Positions 1-5,355 of a stretch of DNA of 6,271 bases are shown here, in pieces; position 1 is the stretch's first letter; each line of letters starts with the position of its first letter. The translations under genes and the position numbers were made by a program. The DNA is taken from the NCBI GenBank assembly GCA_026989995.1, contig JALSIO010000052.1:1-6271 (forward strand), given 5' to 3'. The DNA comes from Myxococcales bacterium. GTDB lineage: Bacteria > Myxococcota_A > UBA9160 > JALSIO01. The notes beneath the pieces were generated by a model. That model had not been told where the DNA came from. It made no database searches and saw only the letters and a program-made list of their open reading frames with translations.

Positions 1-410
1 GTCCGCAGACCGGCGAGGTCCGAGCCCGCACCGGGCTCGGAGTAGCCCAGCGAGAAGTGGATCTCTCCGGCGCGGATGCCCGGGAGCCAGCGCTCCTGCT
101 GGGCGGGGGTGCCGTGCCGGATCAGCGTGCGGGCGACGATCCCGGCCGAAAGCGGCGGCCGTGCCACCCGCGCCCGGGCGCATTCGTCCCACAGCAGGTA
201 CTCGTGTCGGAGCGACCGACCCTCGCCGCCGAGCTCGCGCGGCCAGGCGAGCGAGAGCCAGCCCCGGGCGCCGAGGTCGCGGAAGAACTCCCGCACCCGC
301 GGCCAGTTGCGGTTCTGGAAGAAGAATCCCCCGAGATCCCGCCAGGGCTCGAGGGCCCGGCGCACCTCGTCGCGGAAGCGGAGCTCCTCGGCCGTGAAGA
401 CCAGGCTCAT
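1..410 (-). CDS. Acyl-CoA dehydrogenase, large-type subunit (3' part cut off by window edge)
   Basis: This is the last gene of the operon and it runs off the left edge; 136 codons plus two bases are present, about a third of a usual 380-residue protein. I translated it by hand from an ATG that overlaps the crotonase stop (ATGA). A GGAGG lies 4 nt upstream, inside the Gly-rich tail of the crotonase gene. The N-terminal helical domain runs from residue 1 to about 115 and includes W-P-R-E-L-G-G-E-G at 57-65, a typical acyl-CoA dehydrogenase turn. GYSEPGAGSD at 122-131 is the family's flavin/substrate signature. It resembles the other large-type gene at 3154-4299 more than the two small ones, which lack that motif. 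By family knowledge it would oxidise an acyl-CoA to the trans-2-enoyl-CoA with FAD. I infer that it pairs with the small-type subunit at 1261-2217. The catalytic Glu region lies outside the window, so activity cannot be judged. Confidence 0.93.
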   Translation of the reverse strand, partial: MSLVFTAEELRFRDEVRRALEPWRDLGGFFFQNRNWPRVREFFRDLGARGWLSLAWPRELGGEGRSLRHEYLLWDECARARVARPPLSAGIVARTLIRHGTPAQQERWLPGIRAGEIHFSLGYSEPGAGSDLAGLR

Positions 411-1264
411 GCGCCCTCCCCGCCGCCGCGGGCGTTCGGGTCGGGGTTCCAGCGCGGGGGGCGGCGCTCGGCGAAGGCCCGCGGGCCCTCGCGGAAGTCC
501 GGGTGCGACCAGTGGAGCCGGACGAGCGACCACCCGAGCTCGAGGGCATCCGTATACCCCCGCTCGAGCGAGCCCCAGATGGCCTGCTTCGAGAGGGCCA
601 TGGCCCGGGGCGAGTTCTCCAGCATGGCCCGCGCCATCGAAAGCGCCCCCTCCCGGAGGGCGTCGGCGTCCGGATAGAGCTCGTCGACGAGGCCGAGCTC
701 GTACGCCCGCCGCGCCGACAGCCGGTAGCCCCGACCGACGAGGGTCATGCGGAGCGCGGTGCCGAGCGGGAGCCGGCGGGCGAGGCCGATGTTCTCGAGC
801 GCCCCGACCATGCCCACGTTCACGTGGGTATCCATGAAGGCCGCGGACTCCGTCGCGAGCACGATGTCCGAGTCCACCACGAAGTGGAGCCCGCCTCCCA
901 CGCACAGTCCCTGCACGGCGCAGATCACCGGCTTCATCACGCGGTTCTGGTAGGGCGACCACCGCACGGCCTCTGCGAGCGGCCGGTTGTCGAAGACCGC
1001 GGCCGCCTCCTCGCCCTCCGCCTCGGCCACGTCGAAGCCGGTGCAGAAGTGGCGCTCGCCCTCGGCCGTGACGATCGCCACCCGGATCTCGGGGTCGTCC
1101 CGCACCTCCTCCCAGATGGCGCGGAAGACCCGGTGCATGCCCGGGGTCAGGGCGTTGCCGCGTTCCGGACGCGCGAGGGTGATGGTGGCGATCCCGTCCT
1201 GCCGCACGTAGCGCAGGCCCGGAAGCGGCCCGCGCAGGTCCACGGGCTCCGGAGCGGTGCTCAT
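407..1264 (-). CDS. Crotonase-fold protein (enoyl-CoA hydratase/isomerase family) lacking both classical catalytic Glu
   Basis: A 285-residue cytoplasmic crotonase-superfamily protein. Visible landmarks are the N-terminal strand ending in ARPERGNALT (31-40), the first oxyanion-hole loop HFCTGFDV (72-79), the second oxyanion loop VGGGLH (122-127), the FMDTHVNVG segment (143-151) and a C-terminal helical part with ENSPRAMALSK (216-226). In classical enoyl-CoA hydratase the residue after GGGC is Glu144, and Glu164 lies 20 residues on. Here these places hold His127 and His147 with the same 20-residue spacing, so plain syn-hydration is doubtful. The oxyanion loops look intact, so CoA-thioester binding is likely. 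E157, in GALENIG, is another possible acid/base. The start at 1264 is supported by an ATGA overlap with the upstream stop and GGAGG 9 nt upstream. The stop overlaps the next gene by ATGA. Hydratase, isomerase, thioester hydrolase or C-C lyase are all possible. Confidence 0.95.
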   Translation of the reverse strand: MSTAPEPVDLRGPLPGLRYVRQDGIATITLARPERGNALTPGMHRVFRAIWEEVRDDPEIRVAIVTAEGERHFCTGFDVAEAEGEEAAAVFDNRPLAEAVRWSPYQNRVMKPVICAVQGLCVGGGLHFVVDSDIVLATESAAFMDTHVNVGMVGALENIGLARRLPLGTALRMTLVGRGYRLSARRAYELGLVDELYPDADALREGALSMARAMLENSPRAMALSKQAIWGSLERGYTDALELGWSLVRLHWSHPDFREGPRAFAERRPPRWNPDPNARGGGEGA

Positions 1265-2217
1265 CGTCCGTCCCCTCCCCGCCCCGGAAGGGGGGCGAGC
1301 AGCGCCACCTCGCCGGCTTCCCAGCCGAGGCTCCGGGAGGCGAGCTGCCGCACCCGGCGCGTGACGCGGAAGACCCCGCCCTCGACCGTCACGCCGAGCG
1401 CCCCGAAGACCTGGTGGCAGATGGCACAGGCCCGCGTCGCCGCCGACGCGGCCGCGCGGCGGCCGGCGGCGGCCCGGCGCTCGGCCACCGCGCGCCCGGC
1501 ATCGAGGTCCGCAGCCGCGGTGCGGACCAGCGACGTCGCGGCGAGGAGCCGGATCGACGCATCGGCGAGGGGGTGCGACACGGCCTGGAAGGATCCGATC
1601 GGCCGGCCGAACTGCTCCCGGGTGCGGGCATAGGCCGCCGCGCGCTCGACGAGTGCGCCCGCCGCGGAGGCGAGCAGCGCCCCGAGGGCGAGGTCCGCCG
1701 CGATCCGGCCCCGGCGCGCCGGGCCGAGCGCCTCGACCCGACGCACCGCGGCACGCCCGAAGGGCTCGTCGCCGAGCACCGCCACCTCCTCCACGGACTC
1801 CACCGGCTCCACGCGGTGGACCTCGTCGGTGGCCGGGTCCCACGCCAGCAGCAGGTCGGCCACCGGCCCGTACGGGAAGAGCGGCGCCACTCCCGCCGCC
1901 ACCACCGCCTCCCCGGCGACGACGGCGTCGCGCCGGGCAGGGGGCAGCACCGCCGCCCCGAAGACCGTCTCGGCGAGCGGCCCGGGGTGCAGGTGCGCAC
2001 CGAGGCCCTCCATGGCGGCCACCAGCTCGAGCGCCCCGCCTTCGCCCCCCGGATCGGGCAGGCCCAACACCCCGAGGGCCGCGAGCTCCCGCCACCCGGC
2101 GCGGTCGAAGGGCGCGAGCTCTCCCGGTGGGGTCTTCTCCAGCCGTGCCCGGCAGAAGGCGGTGACGGCCTCGCGCACGGCGAGCTGCGCGTCGTCGAGG
2201 CCGATCTCCCGAATCAT
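1261..2217 (-). CDS. Acyl-CoA dehydrogenase, small-type subunit 2
   Basis: A 318-residue acyl-CoA dehydrogenase-like protein, shorter than the usual 380. The open frame extends further upstream, but the start at ATG 2217 is preferred. It makes a 4-nt ATGA overlap with the preceding gene, and the product then begins with the usual N-terminal helix (IGLDDAQLAVREAVTAF). The GFSEPxAGSD motif of the middle domain is missing. The FAD-contacting C-terminal motif TREQFGRPIGSFQAVSH (199-215) is present, followed by CHQVFGALGVTVEGG (267-281). Counting back from the FG motif, the helix-G position of the catalytic Glu holds Ala174. No Glu follows at the alternative C-terminal catalytic site of medium-chain enzymes. 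The protein is therefore probably a non-catalytic, flavin-binding partner in an alpha2beta2 enzyme, like mycobacterial FadE27/FadE28-type subunits. Partner choice is inferred: most likely the large-type subunit at the left edge. No strong ribosome site is visible upstream, so translation is probably coupled. Confidence 0.93.
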   Translation of the reverse strand: MIREIGLDDAQLAVREAVTAFCRARLEKTPPGELAPFDRAGWRELAALGVLGLPDPGGEGGALELVAAMEGLGAHLHPGPLAETVFGAAVLPPARRDAVVAGEAVVAAGVAPLFPYGPVADLLLAWDPATDEVHRVEPVESVEEVAVLGDEPFGRAAVRRVEALGPARRGRIAADLALGALLASAAGALVERAAAYARTREQFGRPIGSFQAVSHPLADASIRLLAATSLVRTAAADLDAGRAVAERRAAAGRRAAASAATRACAICHQVFGALGVTVEGGVFRVTRRVRQLASRSLGWEAGEVALLAPLPGRGGDGR

Positions 2218-3149
2218 GCCGTCCCGACCCAGCGCGCCCGCGAGGCCGCCACGCGGTGGGAGCCGAGCCCTCCGAGCTCGAGGCGCAGCGCCTGCAGCCG
2301 CATGGTGTGGACGTGCAGGTCGTGCTCGAGGGTGAAGCCCATGGCCCCGGTGAACTGGTGGGTGTCGTGGAAGACGCGGCCGGCGGCCTCGAGGGCGTGG
2401 GCCGCGGCGAGTGCCGAACGCTCCGGATCGGCGCCGTGGAAGGCGGCCTCGAGGGCCAGCCAGTGCGCACCCGAGACGAGCACCTCGCACTCGGCCAGCC
2501 GGTGCTGCACGGCCTGGAAGGAACCGATCGGCCGCCCGAACTGCCTGCGGCGCTGCACGTAGTCCACGGTGAGCGCGAGGGCGGCGCGCATGGAGCCCGC
2601 GGCCTCGAGCGCGAGGGCCACCCGCCACCAGGCCCGGAGACGCGGACCGCTCCCGGCACCCAGCGAGCGCCCCTTCGCCCGCACATCGGCCCGCACCCGG
2701 CCCATCGGATAGCCGAAGTTCGACGGCACCGGTTCGCGATCGGCCGGGGTGAGGTCCACCCGGAAGGCCTCGTCTCCGCGGGCCACGAGCAGGGTGGGGG
2801 CGTGGGCGCCGAAGCGGAGCGGGACCGGTTCGTCCCCCGCCGCGAGCGCCACCGGGCCGGGCGCGGCCTCGCCGAGGAGCATCGGCGCCACCAGGAGCGA
2901 CGCCCCGGCCGAGACGAGCCCGGCCGCCCGGGACACGGCCTCCACCACGAGCGCCGCCTCGAGCGGGCCGGTCTCCGGACCGAGCGCGAGATCGCGATAG
3001 CCCGCCTCGGCGAGGGCCGCCTCGAGCTCCCCGTCGGTCTCGCCCTTGGCGGCCAGGGCGATGGCCCGCTCCGCGCCCGCGTGGCGCGCGAGCAGCGCTT
3101 CGACGGCCTCCTGGATCGCCTGCTGGTCCCCGTTCGGCTGGAAGTCCAT
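2214..3149 (-). CDS. Acyl-CoA dehydrogenase, small-type subunit 1
   Basis: A 311-residue acyl-CoA dehydrogenase-like protein starting 4 nt after the stop of the large-type gene, which suggests co-translation and assembly with it. It lacks the GFSEPxAGSD motif and has a shortened middle domain. It keeps RRRQFGRPIGSFQAVQH (200-216), the motif that holds FAD across the subunit interface, and HQFTGAMGFTLEHDL (264-278) in the last helices. Counting 29 residues back from the Phe of QFG, as in isovaleryl-CoA dehydrogenase, puts Trp175-Arg176 where catalytic Glu-Arg would be. The catalytic base therefore appears replaced, and the Gly ten residues on (G185) supports the alignment. The family parallel is the non-catalytic half of heterotetrameric steroid side-chain dehydrogenases. 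It is a paralogue of the 1261-2217 product; 34 of 36 bases match around the RxQFGRPIG motif. The substrate is unknown. Confidence 0.93.
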   Translation of the reverse strand: MDFQPNGDQQAIQEAVEALLARHAGAERAIALAAKGETDGELEAALAEAGYRDLALGPETGPLEAALVVEAVSRAAGLVSAGASLLVAPMLLGEAAPGPVALAAGDEPVPLRFGAHAPTLLVARGDEAFRVDLTPADREPVPSNFGYPMGRVRADVRAKGRSLGAGSGPRLRAWWRVALALEAAGSMRAALALTVDYVQRRRQFGRPIGSFQAVQHRLAECEVLVSGAHWLALEAAFHGADPERSALAAAHALEAAGRVFHDTHQFTGAMGFTLEHDLHVHTMRLQALRLELGGLGSHRVAASRARWVGTA

Positions 3150-3153
3150 GGGC

Positions 3154-4299
3154 TCACTCGCGAGGCAGCCCGAGGATGCGGCTGGCGATCAGGTTGAGCT
3201 GGATCTCGGTGGCACCCACGGCCACCCCGGCGGTCATCGCGGCGCGAAAGTGCTGGGCCCCGGGCGAGCCGTAGGCCAGCGACTCCGGGCCGAAGAGCTC
3301 GAGGGCGAGGTCCGCGACCCTGCGTTCGGCGAGCGTGCCGGCGACCCGGGCGAGCTGGCTGTCGGCGCTGGGCGGCGCGCCGTGGGCCCGCATGTCGATG
3401 ACGCGGTAGGTGAGCAGCCGAGCCGCCTCGCAGGCCGCTCGGGCCTCGCCGAGGCGCTCGAGCAGACGGGGGTCGTCGAGCCGGCCTCGCCGCCGGGCCT
3501 CCTCCGCGAGGCGGTCGAGGATGCGCGCGGCGCGCGCATAGCGCGCCGCACCCACGCGTTCGTACTGCAGCGCGTAGGTCACCACCGCCCACCCCTCGTC
3601 CTCCGGGCCGAGGCGGCAGCTCACCGGGACCTCCACGTCGTTCAGGAAGACCTCGTGGAAGTAGCGGTCGCCCACCACCGACGGGATCTCGCGCACCTCG
3701 ATCCCCGCCAGGTCCATGGGCATCAGGAGGACGGAGATTCCCCGCTGTCGCCTCGAGGCCGGGTCCGTGCGGACCAGCAGGAAGCAGCGCTCGGCGTGGT
3801 TGGCGTAGGAGGTCCAGATCTTGGATCCGTTCACGCGGTAGACCTCGCCCTCGCGCACGGCCGCGGTTCGCAGGGCCGCGAGATCCGAGCCCGCCTCGGG
3901 CTCGGAGAAGCCCTGGCACCAGAGTGCCTCGCCGCGGGCGATGGGCGGGAGGAGCTCCGCCTTCTGCTCCTCGGTCCCGAAGCGCATGATCGCGGGGCCG
4001 ATCCAGTTGACGTTCATGTACTGCGGGCCCCGCGGCTCGCCCCGGGCCCACATCTCCTCGCCGAGGATGGCATGGCGCCAGGGCGAGGCATCGAGCCCGC
4101 CCCACTCCCGCGGCCAGTGCTGGGTCAGCCAGCCGCGCTCCGCCAGGCGGGGGCAGAAGCTCCGGCAGAACCGGACCTGCTCGTCGCTGCCCGGTCCGCC
4201 CGCCGCGATCTCCTCCCAGTTCGGGGGAAGCTCCTCGTCCAGGAAGGCGCGAAGGTCCTGCCGGAAGCGCTCCTCCTCCTCCGACCAGCCGAACTCCAT
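3154..4299 (-). CDS. Acyl-CoA dehydrogenase, large-type (catalytic) subunit 1
   Basis: A 381-residue FAD-dependent acyl-CoA dehydrogenase, first gene of the catabolic operon. The N-terminal helical domain covers about 1-125, with WPREWGGLDASPW at 62-74. The middle domain opens with WCQGFSEPEAGSDLAALRT (127-145), the flavin/substrate signature, and NGSKIWTSYANHAE (157-170) follows. E247 in YALQYERVG sits in helix G at the catalytic Glu position used by isovaleryl- and long-chain-type enzymes and by the catalytic subunits of mycobacterial ChsE enzymes. The C-terminus GATEIQLNLIASRILGLPRE (362-381) is standard. The RxxFGxPIG motif is missing, being replaced near 270 by an Arg-rich stretch; the small subunit encoded immediately downstream supplies it. 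The likely reaction is alpha,beta-dehydrogenation of a bulky or branched acyl-CoA in the cytoplasm, with electrons passed to ETF. The start at ATG 4299 has GGAGG 4 nt upstream. The substrate is not readable from the sequence. Confidence 0.96.
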   Translation of the reverse strand: MEFGWSEEEERFRQDLRAFLDEELPPNWEEIAAGGPGSDEQVRFCRSFCPRLAERGWLTQHWPREWGGLDASPWRHAILGEEMWARGEPRGPQYMNVNWIGPAIMRFGTEEQKAELLPPIARGEALWCQGFSEPEAGSDLAALRTAAVREGEVYRVNGSKIWTSYANHAERCFLLVRTDPASRRQRGISVLLMPMDLAGIEVREIPSVVGDRYFHEVFLNDVEVPVSCRLGPEDEGWAVVTYALQYERVGAARYARAARILDRLAEEARRRGRLDDPRLLERLGEARAACEAARLLTYRVIDMRAHGAPPSADSQLARVAGTLAERRVADLALELFGPESLAYGSPGAQHFRAAMTAGVAVGATEIQLNLIASRILGLPRE

Positions 4300-4423
4300 A
4301 TCCCCTCCGACGACCGCGGCACCCGGGCGCTGCGGCGCGCCAGCCGGTCCGAACCCGCCCCGGCTGCGCCGCCCGGGGCACGCCGCGCGGCCCCGGACGC
4401 GCAGGGGAAGGTGCAGCAGACGC
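4300..4423. other. 124-nt gap before the dehydrogenase operon
   Basis: This is the only gap of more than 40 nt between genes in the window, so it is the natural place for the promoter of the catabolic operon. It holds a ribosome site (GGAGG at 4304-4308, minus strand) just before the dehydrogenase start and a GC-rich inverted repeat at 4357-4379. I see no convincing -35/-10 pair and no clear operator palindrome apart from GC-rich symmetry of the kind expected by chance here. Read-through from the transport genes is an alternative to a separate promoter. Confidence 0.4.
4357..4379 (-). other. GC-rich inverted repeat (possible weak terminator)
   Basis: A perfect 7-bp stem, GCCCCGG / CCGGGGC, with a 9-nt loop lies 45 nt downstream of the small membrane-protein gene. 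No run of T follows on the minus strand, so it is not a classical intrinsic terminator. In DNA this GC-rich, a 7-bp stem may well be chance. Confidence 0.2.
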
Positions 4424-4642
4424 TCACGAACGTCGACGGGGGCCTTCGTCGGTGGCTCGGCGGCCCCACCGATCCGGGGCGCGCCGGTCGCGCCGGACCC
4501 GTAGCGGCCGGCCGGTCCGGGCGTCGAAGGCCGCCGGACCGCCGCGGCGGCGGGCCCGGGCGACGAGCCCCGCCACCTCCGCCGCGAACCAGGCCGTGCA
4601 GCCCAGGCCGAGGAGAAAGAACGCGAGGGAAGCAGACGCCAT
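4424..4642 (-). CDS. Small single-span membrane protein with Arg-rich tail (hypothetical)
   Basis: I do not recognise this 72-residue protein. Residues 5-28 (starting SLAFFLLGLG) form one likely membrane helix. From residue 29 on it is strongly basic (RARRRGG, RVRRDRRAPDRWGRR), which by the positive-inside rule would put the C-terminus in the cytoplasm. Codons end mostly in G or C, as in the neighbouring real genes, and the hydrophobic-then-basic layout is hard to get from a random frame. The ATG at 4642 lies 35 nt after the lipoprotein stop, with no visible ribosome site. An in-frame GTG at 4681 overlaps that stop as GTGA and would give an 85-residue product by coupled translation, with a Pro/Gly-rich lead. 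It may belong to the transport operon, but function is unknown and it could still be a non-coding frame. Confidence 0.5.
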   Translation of the reverse strand: MASASLAFFLLGLGCTAWFAAEVAGLVARARRRGGPAAFDARTGRPLRVRRDRRAPDRWGRRATDEGPRRRS

Positions 4643-4657
4643 CGTGCCGGTGGGTGG

Positions 4658-4674
4658 CCCCGGGGCGCCCGGGG
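4658..4674 (-). other. Strong GC hairpin after the lipoprotein gene
   Basis: CCCCGGG-cgc-CCCGGGG forms a perfect 7-bp all-GC stem with a 3-nt loop, 3 nt after the lipoprotein stop and 15 nt before the small gene's ATG. It has no T-run, so termination is unproven. It could protect the transport mRNA's 3' end or lower expression of the small gene. If that gene starts at GTG 4681, the hairpin is inside its coding part. Confidence 0.3.
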
Positions 4675-4677
4675 GTG

Positions 4678-5355
4678 TCACCGCGCCGGACCCGCCCCCG
4701 CCCGACTTCCGCCACCCTGCGTCTGCGGGGGGCCCCTCCGGGAGAGGCCCGCGAGGTCCACCACCAGATCCGCGCAGAGCCGGTCGATCGCCCGGGTGAA
4801 GGCCCGGGCGACGGTCTCCATGTCGCCTTCGGCCGCCTCCTCCGCCAGGTAGCGGGCACGGTGGACGAGCTCCGAGCCGCGGAGATCCCGAAGGGAGACC
4901 TCCACGCCGACGAGCACCCGATCCCCCCCTCCCCCGCCGCGCAGGTGCTCGAGCCGCTCGAGCCGCGCGGCGAGCTCGAAGTCGGACGGTGTGCGCTCCC
5001 GCGGGGTGACGACCTGCGGCGACACCCGGGCCGCCCGCAGGCAGGCGACGAGCTCCCGCTGGAGGGCCACCGGGGGAACCTCCGCCCAGTGGTGGTAGTG
5101 GTACTGCTGCAGCGGCGCCCCGGGCCGATCCTCCCGCCACAGGATCGGCCGGCTGCCGAGCAGCGGGTCGGCCACCGGCCGCTGCACCCGGAGGACTCCC
5201 GCGAGCGCGGGCTCCGACAGCGGTTCCGGCCGGAGGATGCCCTCGAGCCGGTAGAAGTTGTCCTGGGGCACCACCCCCCCCGCACAGGAGAAGGCGGCGA
5301 GGGCGCCCCAGACCGCTGCCGCGAGCCCCGCCGCGCGCCGCTCACGGCGCTTCAT
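4678..5355 (-). CDS. ABC-type transport auxiliary lipoprotein (PqiC-like)
   Basis: A 225-residue predicted lipoprotein. A basic start (MKRRERR) and hydrophobic stretch (about 9-21) lead to a relaxed lipobox AFSC, with Cys24 as the lipidated residue. Ala at +2 gives no inner-membrane retention signal, so outer-membrane placement is likely. Residues 84-109, beginning QYHYHHWAEVPPVAL, match the Y-x-x-x-W-x-x-x-P pattern typical of the PqiC/ABC_trans_aux family, and the DFELAARLERL strand (125-135) also fits. In known systems this lipoprotein forms the outer-membrane side of an MCE-protein lipid bridge. The gene overlaps the end of the MCE gene by 14 nt and has GGAGG 10 nt before its ATG, which sets the start. 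The last 20 residues or so are a low-complexity Gly/Arg/Pro tail. Recognition rests on the lipobox, the W-P motif and the context; overall sequence conservation in this family is low. Confidence 0.85.
   Translation of the reverse strand: MKRRERRAAGLAAAVWGALAAFSCAGGVVPQDNFYRLEGILRPEPLSEPALAGVLRVQRPVADPLLGSRPILWREDRPGAPLQQYHYHHWAEVPPVALQRELVACLRAARVSPQVVTPRERTPSDFELAARLERLEHLRGGGGGDRVLVGVEVSLRDLRGSELVHRARYLAEEAAEGDMETVARAFTRAIDRLCADLVVDLAGLSRRGPPQTQGGGSRAGAGPAR

Noticed and set aside
57..837. Plus-strand frames near the left edge (57-677, 76-837, 161-397)
   Set aside because: The minus strand here encodes the N-terminus of an acyl-CoA dehydrogenase with a GYSEPGAGSD motif and then the end of the crotonase; the plus frames have no protein-like features.
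2218..2628. Upstream extension of small subunit 2 to an ATG at 2628
   Set aside because: It would overlap some 400 nt of small subunit 1 with Arg/Ala/Gly-rich nonsense. The ATG at 2217 gives an ATGA overlap and a normal family N-terminus.
503..3197. Other plus-strand frames opposite the crotonase and small-subunit genes (503-1633, 1414-2562, 2256-3197)
   Set aside because: All are low-complexity antisense shadows of well-supported minus-strand genes, with no motifs of their own.
4334..4341. GGCGCGCC palindrome upstream of the large subunit as a possible operator
   Set aside because: An 8-bp all-GC palindrome is expected by chance in DNA of this composition, and there is no second copy to support regulator binding.
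1265..4381. Minus-strand open frame continuous from 4381 to the crotonase gene, suggesting a giant 1324-residue fusion
   Set aside because: Only the last 285 codons (the crotonase) look like protein. Upstream, the frame is an Arg/Gly/Pro-rich shadow out of phase with the three recognisable dehydrogenase genes; stop-free frames are common at this GC content.
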